Source: Candidatus Thorarchaeota archaeon (GTDB taxonomy: Archaea; Asgardarchaeota; Thorarchaeia; Thorarchaeales; Thorarchaeaceae). Taken from it: 13,331 bases of DNA. The notes beneath the pieces are model-generated. The model had not been told where the DNA came from. It was given only the letters and a program-made list of their open reading frames with translations, and did not search any database. Within the stretch, counting starts at the first letter, position 1. Every line of letters starts with the position of its first letter. Positions 6,745 to 13,331 of the stretch are shown here, in pieces. A program made the translations under genes and the position numbers. The stretch spans positions 1-13,331 of the forward strand of contig DAOWDY010000107.1 of assembly GCA_030638785.1 (NCBI GenBank), read 5' to 3'.

Positions 6745-8232
6745 ATGACAGAAGAGAATGAAGTTGTTACTGAACCTGCTGCTACTGAGCCAGTGTCTCT
6801 GGAACCAACTCCTGAGGTCGACTCAGTCCTTGTTCAACTTGTAGGAGTCGTTGGTAAAGAGAATGCTTCTGATACGGAGCTTGAGAGAATTGTATACAGT
6901 GGGGACCCCTCTTCACTACCTCAATTTCATTATCGGTGGAAGCAAAGGTATCTTGCAGACTATGTAGTTCGCGTCCAGACTATAGAAGAGGTAAAAGGAG
7001 TCATAGGAGTGGCACGTAACCACGGAATCCCTGTGATCCCCAGAGGAGGAGCCTCTAGTTGTCTTGGATCTTCAAGCCCATCAAGAGGAGGAATCTCTCT
7101 TGATCTGAAGAAAATGAACAAGGTTCTTGAAGTAGATCAAGCAAAGGGTATGGTTCGAGTTGAGCCCGGCGTCACATTTACTGCTCTTGATGTTGAACTT
7201 GGAAAGCATGGAATGGAATTAGGAATCTATCCCTCCAGTGCAAAATCTGCGGTTATTGGTGGATGGATAGGTTGTGGAGGAAAAGCAGGTATAGGGACAC
7301 CTTGCAACGGAACGCTTCTAGACAATCTTGTTTCGCTAAAGGTTATTCTACCAGATGGTTCAGAAACAACCATTGAAGGTGCAAACCTTGACCTGTACAA
7401 TGGGTCATATGGAATACTCGGAGTGATTGTTGAGGCGACTCTTGCAATACGTCGTAAACCAGCATCAATAAAGACTCTGAGTTATGGGTTCTCTAGATTG
7501 GAGCATGTCTGCAATACAATGGTTAGAGTAACGCAACTAGAGCAAAAACCAATTTACCTGAAGATCGCTGACTTTGATTTCCAGAGCTATAGCAATCCGC
7601 TTGAAAAAGGAAAATACGTACTCTCCGTCACATATCCTGAGGAAACTCAGTCCGCTCCTGTAACTGATATCGAACAGGCAGTAGCTGAGAGTGGTGGTAC
7701 TTATCTTGGAGACTCATATGGAACAAAGGAGTGGGACCTTAGATATGATTGCGAGTTCAATCCTAAGGAACACTGTGACACCCTCATGTTCCAAGAGCTA
7801 TGGGTCGATGTTGAGAATGTCTATGACATTCTCAAAGCCTATGAGAAACACAAGAAGTCTCACAAGGTTCCGTCGATATGGTTTGGAATGCTGGGTACAT
7901 CATCGATGATGCGGCTTGAGCTGATGGCAATGCTTAATCCTGACAAGTATCTTGAGTTCATTGCTAGTAAAGGAATCCTTCACAAAATGGTCAAACGAGC
8001 TATTAAACAGGGTGGTGGACCATACACTATCGGTCTACAAAACTCCATCTACATGAAAAAGGCATACCCTGAACGCCATTCAAGGTTGAAGGAATTGAAG
8101 AAATCAGCTGACCCTAGTGGAATAATGAATCCAGATAGAGTGACATCTTGTATGACTTCATACGGAAGGATGAACATTTTGTTTGTTATGGCTGCCGCCT
8201 TTAGAAGACTAGGCAAGTACGTTGCAAGGTGA
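6745..8232 (+). CDS. GlcD-type FAD-linked oxidase (PCMH/VAO family), glycolate/D-lactate dehydrogenase-like
   Basis: This 495-residue flavoprotein belongs to the family that oxidises 2-hydroxyacids or similar alcohols and passes electrons to a partner. The FAD-binding PCMH domain covers about residues 70-240, with VIPRGGASSCLGSSSP (97-112) as the pyrophosphate loop, YPSSAKSAVIGGWIGCGGKAG (162-182) and VILPDGS (200-206). The substrate/cap domain follows, and the closing family motif ADPSGIMNPDRV is near residues 455-466. Unusual features are Cys106, Cys177 and Cys187 in or near the FAD-binding loops, a replaced RYGT-like motif (TPCNGT), an extra acidic N-terminus rich in E, T and P (1-25), and a ~29-residue C-terminal tail ending with a hydrophobic/basic stretch (MNILFVMAAAFRRLGKYV) that could be a membrane-associating helix. 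It begins 4 nt after the heme-motif gene with GTGAT as ribosome binding site, and its stop overlaps the ribosome binding site of the Fe-S gene. The substrate is unknown. Confidence 0.85.
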   Translation: MTEENEVVTEPAATEPVSLEPTPEVDSVLVQLVGVVGKENASDTELERIVYSGDPSSLPQFHYRWKQRYLADYVVRVQTIEEVKGVIGVARNHGIPVIPRGGASSCLGSSSPSRGGISLDLKKMNKVLEVDQAKGMVRVEPGVTFTALDVELGKHGMELGIYPSSAKSAVIGGWIGCGGKAGIGTPCNGTLLDNLVSLKVILPDGSETTIEGANLDLYNGSYGILGVIVEATLAIRRKPASIKTLSYGFSRLEHVCNTMVRVTQLEQKPIYLKIADFDFQSYSNPLEKGKYVLSVTYPEETQSAPVTDIEQAVAESGGTYLGDSYGTKEWDLRYDCEFNPKEHCDTLMFQELWVDVENVYDILKAYEKHKKSHKVPSIWFGMLGTSSMMRLELMAMLNPDKYLEFIASKGILHKMVKRAIKQGGGPYTIGLQNSIYMKKAYPERHSRLKELKKSADPSGIMNPDRVTSCMTSYGRMNILFVMAAAFRRLGKYVAR

Positions 8233-8238
8233 AGATGA

Positions 8239-9360
8239 ATGAAAGTAGATCTCAATACTGATATGCTGCGACAATGCGGTTCATGTAACTATTGCCGAGA
8301 TTTCTGTCCTATGTACAAGGAACTCGGTTCAGAACTAGACAGCCCCGGAGGTAAGATACGAGCCCTTAGAGCATATAGGGAAAAAATGAGGAAACCCCCA
8401 CAAGAGCTTCTAGAAAGACTATACTGTGCTGATTGTAGAAGATGTGAAACAATCTGTCCTGCAGGTGTACCTGTGACAACGTTATGGCATGACGCAAAAG
8501 CAAATCTTCTCAGAACAGGCGGTACACGAACTGAAGGTCTAACGAAAGTCTTGGACTGGCTAAAACAGGAAGGAACTCCTTTCGTCGGATTTGAAGCGGA
8601 AGAGAGAACTGTTTGGGCGGAGGACCTGGAACTTCCACCAGAGTCAAACACAGCCATCTTCTCAGGATGCATGGGTTCATTCTGGTATCCAGACCAACCA
8701 GAAATGGTTGTTGACATGATGAAGAAACTGAAGATCAATGTAGGCTACGTTCCTAGTGAAGTCTGCTGTGGTCTAATGAACTACTGGGCTGGAGATGATG
8801 AAGGATTTGATGCCATCCTCCAGAAGAATTATGAGATGTTCAAGAAAGCAGGAGTGGATCATATCATCACAGGATGTGGTGGTTGCTTTGGTACTCTAGC
8901 TGAACATTACCCACATCGGATAAAGGACTTTGACATTCAGATACATCACACCGTGGAGGTTCAGGCAGACATGGTGAATAATGGTGTTTTGACCTTCAAA
9001 GGTAAAGAAGGTAGTTATACGTTCCATGATTCATGCCACCTAGGAAGAGCACTGGGTATCTATCAACCACCAAGAGATATCATAACAGCAATTCCGGGAC
9101 TGGAATTCGTAGAATTACCAAACAACAAGGAGAACTCAAATTGTTGTGGTGGTTTCGTGAGTGTTATTGATCCAGAACTCTCTGAATCAATTGGACAGAA
9201 ACGTGTTGCTGAGGCAGTAGAATTGGGTGTTGATGGTTTTATCACAACATGTATTTCTTGCTTCAAGAATCTGAGTTACTGTGCACGAGATACTGATCTT
9301 GAGGTTATTCAGTTAGACGAGCTGATTCTGGACCTAGCGCAATCGTCATTAGTGGAATAA
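8239..9360 (+). CDS. GlcF/HdrD-type Fe-S protein with two [4Fe-4S] motifs and two CCG domains
   Basis: This 373-residue protein has two ferredoxin motifs, C13-C16-C19-C23P and C63-C66-C69-C73P. It also has two complete CCG (cysteine-rich) domains: C144...C176-C177-G...C213-GG-C216, and C266...C302-C303-G...C338-IS-C341. In heterodisulfide reductase HdrB/HdrD and in GlcF or LldE such domains bind special Fe-S clusters or serve as electron-relay sites. No membrane segment is visible, so it should be cytoplasmic. GGTGA (8228-8232), overlapping the upstream stop codon, lies 6 nt before the ATG and indicates translational coupling to the FAD oxidase. The two genes thus form a flavin-to-Fe-S electron-transfer pair. 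Whether the final acceptor is a disulfide, a quinone or the heme-motif membrane protein cannot be read from sequence. Confidence 0.9.
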   Translation: MKVDLNTDMLRQCGSCNYCRDFCPMYKELGSELDSPGGKIRALRAYREKMRKPPQELLERLYCADCRRCETICPAGVPVTTLWHDAKANLLRTGGTRTEGLTKVLDWLKQEGTPFVGFEAEERTVWAEDLELPPESNTAIFSGCMGSFWYPDQPEMVVDMMKKLKINVGYVPSEVCCGLMNYWAGDDEGFDAILQKNYEMFKKAGVDHIITGCGGCFGTLAEHYPHRIKDFDIQIHHTVEVQADMVNNGVLTFKGKEGSYTFHDSCHLGRALGIYQPPRDIITAIPGLEFVELPNNKENSNCCGGFVSVIDPELSESIGQKRVAEAVELGVDGFITTCISCFKNLSYCARDTDLEVIQLDELILDLAQSSLVE

Positions 9361-9395
9361 TACTATGGTTACATGTTGAAACGGAGGAAAAAGAA

Positions 9396-10724
9396 ATGAG
9401 TGAATCACGAAAGGCAACCAAAGTAATTGTCGTTGGTGCCGGAATTGCTGGCTTTAGTTGCGCTCTAGAACTTAAGGGCTTAAAAGCAAGGTGTACTATT
9501 CTTGAAAAAGAAGCAACTGTCGGAGGTCGTGCCAGATCATTTACCGAGTCAGGCTACGTCTTTGATCAAGGACTCCACTTCTTTGTAGGTGGTTTCAAGT
9601 CACTGATTCCAATTCTAGAAAGAAGTGGAATAAGGATGACAGTTGTTGGAGAAGGAGCTGTTTGGTTGAAGGGTGGCGAGAGACATACAATTTCAAGGTC
9701 AATAGTAGATGCTGCTAGATTTGGTCTTGTAAGTCCCACAGATCGAATCACACTTGGTAGACTCGTTCAGGAGAACCTCAAGAGAACTCGAGCAGACTTT
9801 CTTGAACTAGACAACATGACCTTCGCTGAGTATGCTGAGGACAAGATTCCAGAGGCCATTTACGAGGACTTCTACGACCCGCTCATTAGAACAGTAGCAT
9901 TCATGAAGCCTGAAGAAGTATCTGCTGGACAATACTTGTATTCTGAGCAACTACGGTTCGCATACGAAGATGGTTTCCAAGCTATGTACCCAGAGAGAGG
10001 TGGTCTTGGTAGCGTGCCTTATACTCTAATGCTCCAAGCTCGAAACTTTGCCATTGAACCAAAGGTCAATTGTAATGTGAAACAGGTCATTATTGAGGAT
10101 GAAAAAGTAGTTGGCGTCAATTATGAACAGGACGGAAAGGACTTCAATGTTGAAACTGATGCAGCTGTCATCACTACTCCCGTTGATCTCCTACCAAACT
10201 TTGTGGATATGAACAAACTTCCCTCCGATTTCACCACTTCAGTTAGGAAATTCTCATACCGTCCGTCAATCGTTGCATATTTCGGTTTATCTTCACGTGT
10301 GCTTGATTTCAATGTTGGTGGCTTTGTACCAGGAAAGAAGATTCACATCGTTGCAGAGGCCAAGCGTGTTTCAGGTGTTCTGGCACCAATTGGAGAATCA
10401 CTTCTAACAGTAACATCAATTGATGAAGAACTCTTAAAGATGGAGAATGGCGAGGCAACTGAAGCGATACTTGAGGAACTCAAGGAACTCATTCCAGGAC
10501 TTGAATCGAAGGTCACTTGGAAGAAGAGCTGGAAGATCTGGAGATCTGTACTCTCGCAACCACCAGGTATTATGAAGGACAGGCTCACCACGAATCGAAC
10601 TGGTGTTAAGGGTCTGTACGTAGCAGGTGCTTACGCCAATTGTGGTGAATACTATGCCTCAATGGAAGCAGCGTCTAAATCTGGTATTGCGTGTGCTCAA
10701 GAAATGATTCAAGACTATTCCTAA
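9396..10724 (+). CDS. Phytoene desaturase/amine oxidase-like FAD-dependent oxidoreductase
   Basis: The 442-residue protein has an N-terminal Rossmann FAD-binding motif VVGAGIAGFSCALEL (12-26) with acidic E37 ending the second strand, then VGGRARSF (42-49), the GG-R motif of the phytoene desaturase, protoporphyrinogen oxidase and monoamine oxidase superfamily. The C-terminal FAD-closing motif is GLYVAGAYANCGEYYASMEA. The substrate domain between is not diagnostic. Known relatives desaturate or saturate carotenoid and other isoprenoid chains or oxidise amines and porphyrinogens, so an isoprenoid or lipid substrate is reasonable but unproven. GGAGG (9383-9387) 8 nt before the ATG supports the start. 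It follows the Fe-S gene by 35 nt and is the last gene before a strong hairpin, so it probably belongs to the same operon and may exchange electrons with the flavin/Fe-S pair. Confidence 0.85.
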   Translation: MSESRKATKVIVVGAGIAGFSCALELKGLKARCTILEKEATVGGRARSFTESGYVFDQGLHFFVGGFKSLIPILERSGIRMTVVGEGAVWLKGGERHTISRSIVDAARFGLVSPTDRITLGRLVQENLKRTRADFLELDNMTFAEYAEDKIPEAIYEDFYDPLIRTVAFMKPEEVSAGQYLYSEQLRFAYEDGFQAMYPERGGLGSVPYTLMLQARNFAIEPKVNCNVKQVIIEDEKVVGVNYEQDGKDFNVETDAAVITTPVDLLPNFVDMNKLPSDFTTSVRKFSYRPSIVAYFGLSSRVLDFNVGGFVPGKKIHIVAEAKRVSGVLAPIGESLLTVTSIDEELLKMENGEATEAILEELKELIPGLESKVTWKKSWKIWRSVLSQPPGIMKDRLTTNRTGVKGLYVAGAYANCGEYYASMEAASKSGIACAQEMIQDYS

Positions 10725-10746
10725 TGCAAGACCAAAAGACTAAGAT

Positions 10747-10776
10747 TGTCCGTGGCTAACTAACTGGCCACGGGCA
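10747..10776 (+). terminator. Strong stem-loop after the phytoene desaturase-like gene
   Basis: TGTCCGTGGC (10747-10756) pairs with GCCACGGGCA (10767-10776), ten base pairs including one T-G wobble, around the 10-nt loop TAACTAACTG. It lies 22 nt after the stop codon and is the most stable hairpin seen in the window. It suits the end of the 5532-10724 transcript or an RNA-stability element. Only a modest T-rich stretch (atcttta) follows, and part of it can pair in an alternative way, so termination is probable but not certain. Confidence 0.5.
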
Positions 10777-10781
10777 TTCAT

Positions 10782-10788
10782 CTTTAAT
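10782..10788 (+). promoter_or_regulatory. Weak TATA-like element before the second Fe-S gene
   Basis: CTTTAAT is about 25 nt before 10811-10813 and about 50 nt before the ATG at 10834. It is the only TATA-like sequence suitably placed after the hairpin, but it is a poor match. The genes might instead be read through from upstream. Confidence 0.25.
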
Positions 10789-10833
10789 CCCGTGTAGTCA
10801 TGTCTATTTGAAATGGTCTAATGAGGTCCACTG

Positions 10834-12030
10834 ATGGCTGATTTAAAGAAACTCGAAGGCAGCGGACACGAAACGGACCCCTACATATGCGCGTCTTGTG
10901 GAAATTGCACAATGGTTTGTCCAACTTTCCGATTACTGCGGTGGGAGTCATATGGACCAAGAGGTAGGTTACAAATAACAAAGTCAATTCTGGAAGGAAA
11001 CCAAGAACTAGACGAAGAGTATGTCAGAAAGCTCTTCCTTTGTTCTTTGTGCGAGCATTGTACGCAGGTTTGTACGACAAGTCTGCAGCTGGATCGTTTT
11101 TGGGAACTCATACGTGAAGCAGCATGGGATTTGAATATGGTACCCGCGCCTGTGGAATATGCATGTAAGTCAATAATGAAGTATGGCGACCCTTTCTCAA
11201 TGGGTTCTTCTTCGCGTATGCATTGGGCAGAGGGACTGGATATTGATATCCAAGACCGAATTGAACAACCTGCCAAGACAGCCTATTTCATTGGATGCAA
11301 TGTTGCCATGAAACCACGTTCCCACAAAACAGCACAATCTTTAATCAAGATTCTAGAACACTCAGGAACTGACTATACAATATTAGGTGAGAAAGAAGTC
11401 TGTTGTGGAGGACCACTCATTTGGGGTGGCAACAAAAAACATGCTCCAGCTATGGCTGAGCGAAACATCTGGTTATATCGCGACCTCGGAGTAGAGAGAA
11501 TCATCTTTAGCTGCCCATCATGCATCCAAAGTTGGCCAAAGACCTACAAAGAGGCTGCCGGAGTACCTGTTCAGAAAGAGTTTGAATTATTAACAAACTC
11601 ACAATTCATTGATAGCTTGAACAAAAGAAAGGCCCTCAAATTCCACGAACAATCAAATATAACCGTCACGTATCATGACCCGTGTATCTCTGCACGCAGA
11701 TTGAATATAATAAGTGAACCAAGAGAAGTAATAGAGAAAATTCCCGGGATTTACAATATTGATATGCTTCATTCTAAAGAAGACACCAGATGTTGTGGTG
11801 CTCATGGATTAGTGAATCTCACGGATCCATTGATATCCTCCCAGATTGCTGAGATGCGCCTCAGGGATGTTTCAGTGATGCCAGCTTCAAGAGTAATCAC
11901 TGAATGTCCACGTTGTCTACAAGCATTAGAATTAGCAACCCAAACAATGAACTACTCTGTTCAGGTTCAGGATATCTCAGAGATAGTGGCTGAATCATTG
12001 GCAGAAAAGGATGAGGAGGACGATAGATGA
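10834..12030 (+). CDS. Second GlcF/HdrD-type Fe-S protein with two [4Fe-4S] motifs and two CCG domains
   Basis: This 398-residue protein parallels the 8239-9360 product. The ferredoxin motifs are C19-C22-C25-C29P and C70-C73-C76-C80, where the usual proline after the last cysteine is threonine. The CCG domains are C155...C190-C191-GG...C227-PS-C230 and C284...C320-C321-G...C358-PR-C361. It has no signal peptide or membrane helix and ends with an acidic tail (EKDEEDDR). GAGGT (10823-10827), 6 nt before the ATG, supports the start. Its stop codon overlaps the start of the next FAD oxidase by ATGA, so translation is coupled and the two products likely form a complex of the GlcD-GlcF or D-lactate dehydrogenase kind. 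Identity between the two Fe-S paralogues looks limited outside the cysteine motifs. Confidence 0.9.
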   Translation: MADLKKLEGSGHETDPYICASCGNCTMVCPTFRLLRWESYGPRGRLQITKSILEGNQELDEEYVRKLFLCSLCEHCTQVCTTSLQLDRFWELIREAAWDLNMVPAPVEYACKSIMKYGDPFSMGSSSRMHWAEGLDIDIQDRIEQPAKTAYFIGCNVAMKPRSHKTAQSLIKILEHSGTDYTILGEKEVCCGGPLIWGGNKKHAPAMAERNIWLYRDLGVERIIFSCPSCIQSWPKTYKEAAGVPVQKEFELLTNSQFIDSLNKRKALKFHEQSNITVTYHDPCISARRLNIISEPREVIEKIPGIYNIDMLHSKEDTRCCGAHGLVNLTDPLISSQIAEMRLRDVSVMPASRVITECPRCLQALELATQTMNYSVQVQDISEIVAESLAEKDEEDDR

Positions 12031-13331
12031 AAATCCGAGTCCAAGATATCGAAGACATTGTCGGAGCTGATAATGTTTCTTTGTCACTTGAAACGCGTGC
12101 TTTGTATGCTAAAGACATCTCAAGCCTACCAAAATTAGCGGACCAAATCGTTAGAGAAAAATTCGATATTGTCATTCAACCAATCACTGTCAAATCGCTA
12201 ATGGAACTTGTTCAATACACCAATGATAAGAACATTCCACTTGTACCAAGAGGAAGTGGAACTTCAGGATGGGGAGGGGTCCTTCCCACCGGCAAGAGCA
12301 TTTGCATTAGCATGATACACATGGCCAGGATTCTTCATGTGGATGAGTATAGCCTCGTCACAACAGTCGATGCAGGAATAACATGGCGAGAGCTATTGAT
12401 GTTTCTTGAACAGATAGGTCTGACGTTACCTGTCTATCCATCAAGTGCGGCTGCCGCAACAGTGGGGGGATTTGTGGCAAGTGGAGGATTTGGAATAGGT
12501 TCTGCTCAACATGGCGATATTAGATCACAGGTTGCTGGATTAGAGGTCATACTTCCAAATGGCTACATTGCTAGGATAGGTGATGTTGTCTTAAAGAGCG
12601 ATGACTCTTTGGATGAACAGGCAGAAACTGGAGAAAAATGGTTGAGTAGAATGATTCAGACTGCTCGATTGGAAGAGGATATAGAGCCACTTGACCTCTT
12701 CATGGGTACGTATGGAACATTGGGCATCATTACAAAGGTAACACTAAGAGTAGTGCCCAAACTCATGCACAGACCTTTCGCAGCGACATTCAACACAATA
12801 GAAGAATTAGTCAGTGCAGCTACAAGTATTCTTGAGAAAGCTAATCCGTATCACCTTCGATACATTACCAACACCTATTCATCAAAGTTAGGCTCACTGA
12901 GAAGAAGACCAAACGAATACGGCAAGTTCATACTATCTGGTTCACTTTTAGGAACAGTCTATGATGTTGAGGATGGCATTGAAGATATTGAAAGAATTGT
13001 CGGAGAGATACAGGGGAATCTCTTAGATGAGGACAGGTGTCAACATTACTGGAAAGAACGCCTGTATCCTCTTCGTATCAAGAGTTTAGGACCTAGCTTA
13101 GTTCCAGCAGAAGCCTTGCTTCCTCTATCAAGTATCCCTGACATGTTTTCAGAAACTATAGACTCCATTGGTAGCTCAGGAGTTGGTATAGAAGGGACTA
13201 TATCAAATGACAAGATGGCATCATTCTTAGTGTGGATTCTAGATGACGAAAGGAAAGGGATCTCATACACACTTGGTTGGCACCGTTCATTCGATATCGC
13301 CAATCTAGCAAAGCATCATGGTGGCAAGCCA
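12027..13331 (+). CDS. Second GlcD-type FAD-linked oxidase (3' end off the right edge)
   Basis: The frame is open for 435 codons from the ATG at 12027 to the window edge, so the C-terminus is missing. Residues ~47-225 form a typical PCMH FAD-binding domain: VPRGSGTSGWGG (73-84), YPSSAAAATVGGFVASGGFG (137-156), VILPNG (174-179), and YGTLGIITKVTLRV closing it. The substrate domain starts after that and contains HYWKERLYPLR, a region seen in family members that bind hydroxyacid or similar substrates. Unlike the first oxidase it has no acidic N-terminal extension and keeps a standard glycine-rich loop without the extra cysteines. GAGGAGGA (12013-12020), 6 nt before the ATG, and the 4-nt overlap show coupling to the Fe-S gene. 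Gene order is reversed relative to the first pair (Fe-S then FAD instead of FAD then Fe-S). The substrate is unknown; D-lactate, glycolate and other 2-hydroxyacids are candidates. Confidence 0.88.
   Translation, partial: MKIRVQDIEDIVGADNVSLSLETRALYAKDISSLPKLADQIVREKFDIVIQPITVKSLMELVQYTNDKNIPLVPRGSGTSGWGGVLPTGKSICISMIHMARILHVDEYSLVTTVDAGITWRELLMFLEQIGLTLPVYPSSAAAATVGGFVASGGFGIGSAQHGDIRSQVAGLEVILPNGYIARIGDVVLKSDDSLDEQAETGEKWLSRMIQTARLEEDIEPLDLFMGTYGTLGIITKVTLRVVPKLMHRPFAATFNTIEELVSAATSILEKANPYHLRYITNTYSSKLGSLRRRPNEYGKFILSGSLLGTVYDVEDGIEDIERIVGEIQGNLLDEDRCQHYWKERLYPLRIKSLGPSLVPAEALLPLSSIPDMFSETIDSIGSSGVGIEGTISNDKMASFLVWILDDERKGISYTLGWHRSFDIANLAKHHGGKP

Noticed and set aside
8289..8738. 149-codon minus-strand open frame opposite the first Fe-S gene
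   Set aside because: It is antisense to a gene with complete cysteine motifs, and its product has no recognisable domain.
5425..9372. The 10-mer CTATGGTTAC present at 5425-5434 and 9363-9372
   Set aside because: Many 10-base matches are expected by chance in a window of this size, and the two copies have different contexts.
10881..11276. 131-codon minus-strand open frame opposite the second Fe-S gene
   Set aside because: It is antisense to a well-supported gene with intact ferredoxin and CCG motifs.
1..13331. Mobile elements, CRISPR arrays, tRNA or rRNA genes
   Set aside because: No transposase or integrase, no regularly spaced repeats, and no cloverleaf or rRNA-like sequence was seen in the few intergenic gaps.

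Overview
The window is most likely from an archaeon. The signs are ribosome binding sites of the GGTGA/GGAGG type close to several starts, a TATA-type promoter element, a 2-phosphoglycerate kinase-like gene, an ADP-forming acyl-CoA synthetase alpha subunit with no beta subunit beside it, and paired HdrD/GlcF-type CCG iron-sulfur proteins. The moderately AT-rich composition and gene content would fit an Asgard/Thorarchaeota-like or other mesophilic anaerobic archaeon, but the lineage is a guess. No rRNA, tRNA, CRISPR array or mobile element was recognised.

Layout. (1) Positions 1-1697, minus strand: a very large multi-pass membrane protein of unknown function that runs off the left edge. (2) Positions 1698-1930: a divergent intergenic region holding a cluster of GATTAA/TTAATC half-sites, including a perfect 15-bp palindrome, and a TAG-interrupted reading frame continuous with the next gene. 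(3) Positions 1931-5352, plus strand: three closely spaced genes, for a 2-phosphoglycerate kinase-like protein, a class I/II aminotransferase and an ADP-forming acyl-CoA synthetase alpha subunit. (4) Positions 5353-5531: an intergenic region with a TATA-like box. (5) Positions 5532-10724, plus strand: four genes, for an exported membrane-anchored protein with a CX4CH heme-c-like motif and a histidine-bearing four-helix C-terminal domain, a GlcD-type FAD oxidase, a GlcF/HdrD-type double-CCG Fe-S protein, and a phytoene-desaturase-like FAD oxidoreductase. (6) Positions 10725-10833: a strong hairpin with an alternative pairing partner. (7) Positions 10834-13331, plus strand: a second double-CCG Fe-S protein overlapping by 4 nt a second GlcD-type FAD oxidase that runs off the right edge.

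How they may work together. Two flavin/Fe-S pairs resemble two-subunit glycolate/D-lactate-type dehydrogenases that pass electrons from a 2-hydroxyacid-like substrate through FAD to [4Fe-4S] and CCG-domain clusters. The preceding membrane protein could be the link between these soluble modules and a membrane or extracytoplasmic acceptor, and the phytoene-desaturase-like enzyme could be a further donor or acceptor. The upstream aminotransferase plus acyl-CoA synthetase alpha subunit suggests amino acid or 2-oxoacid catabolism with ATP recovery. The individual families are well supported by motifs. The combined electron-transfer chain and its substrates are inference.
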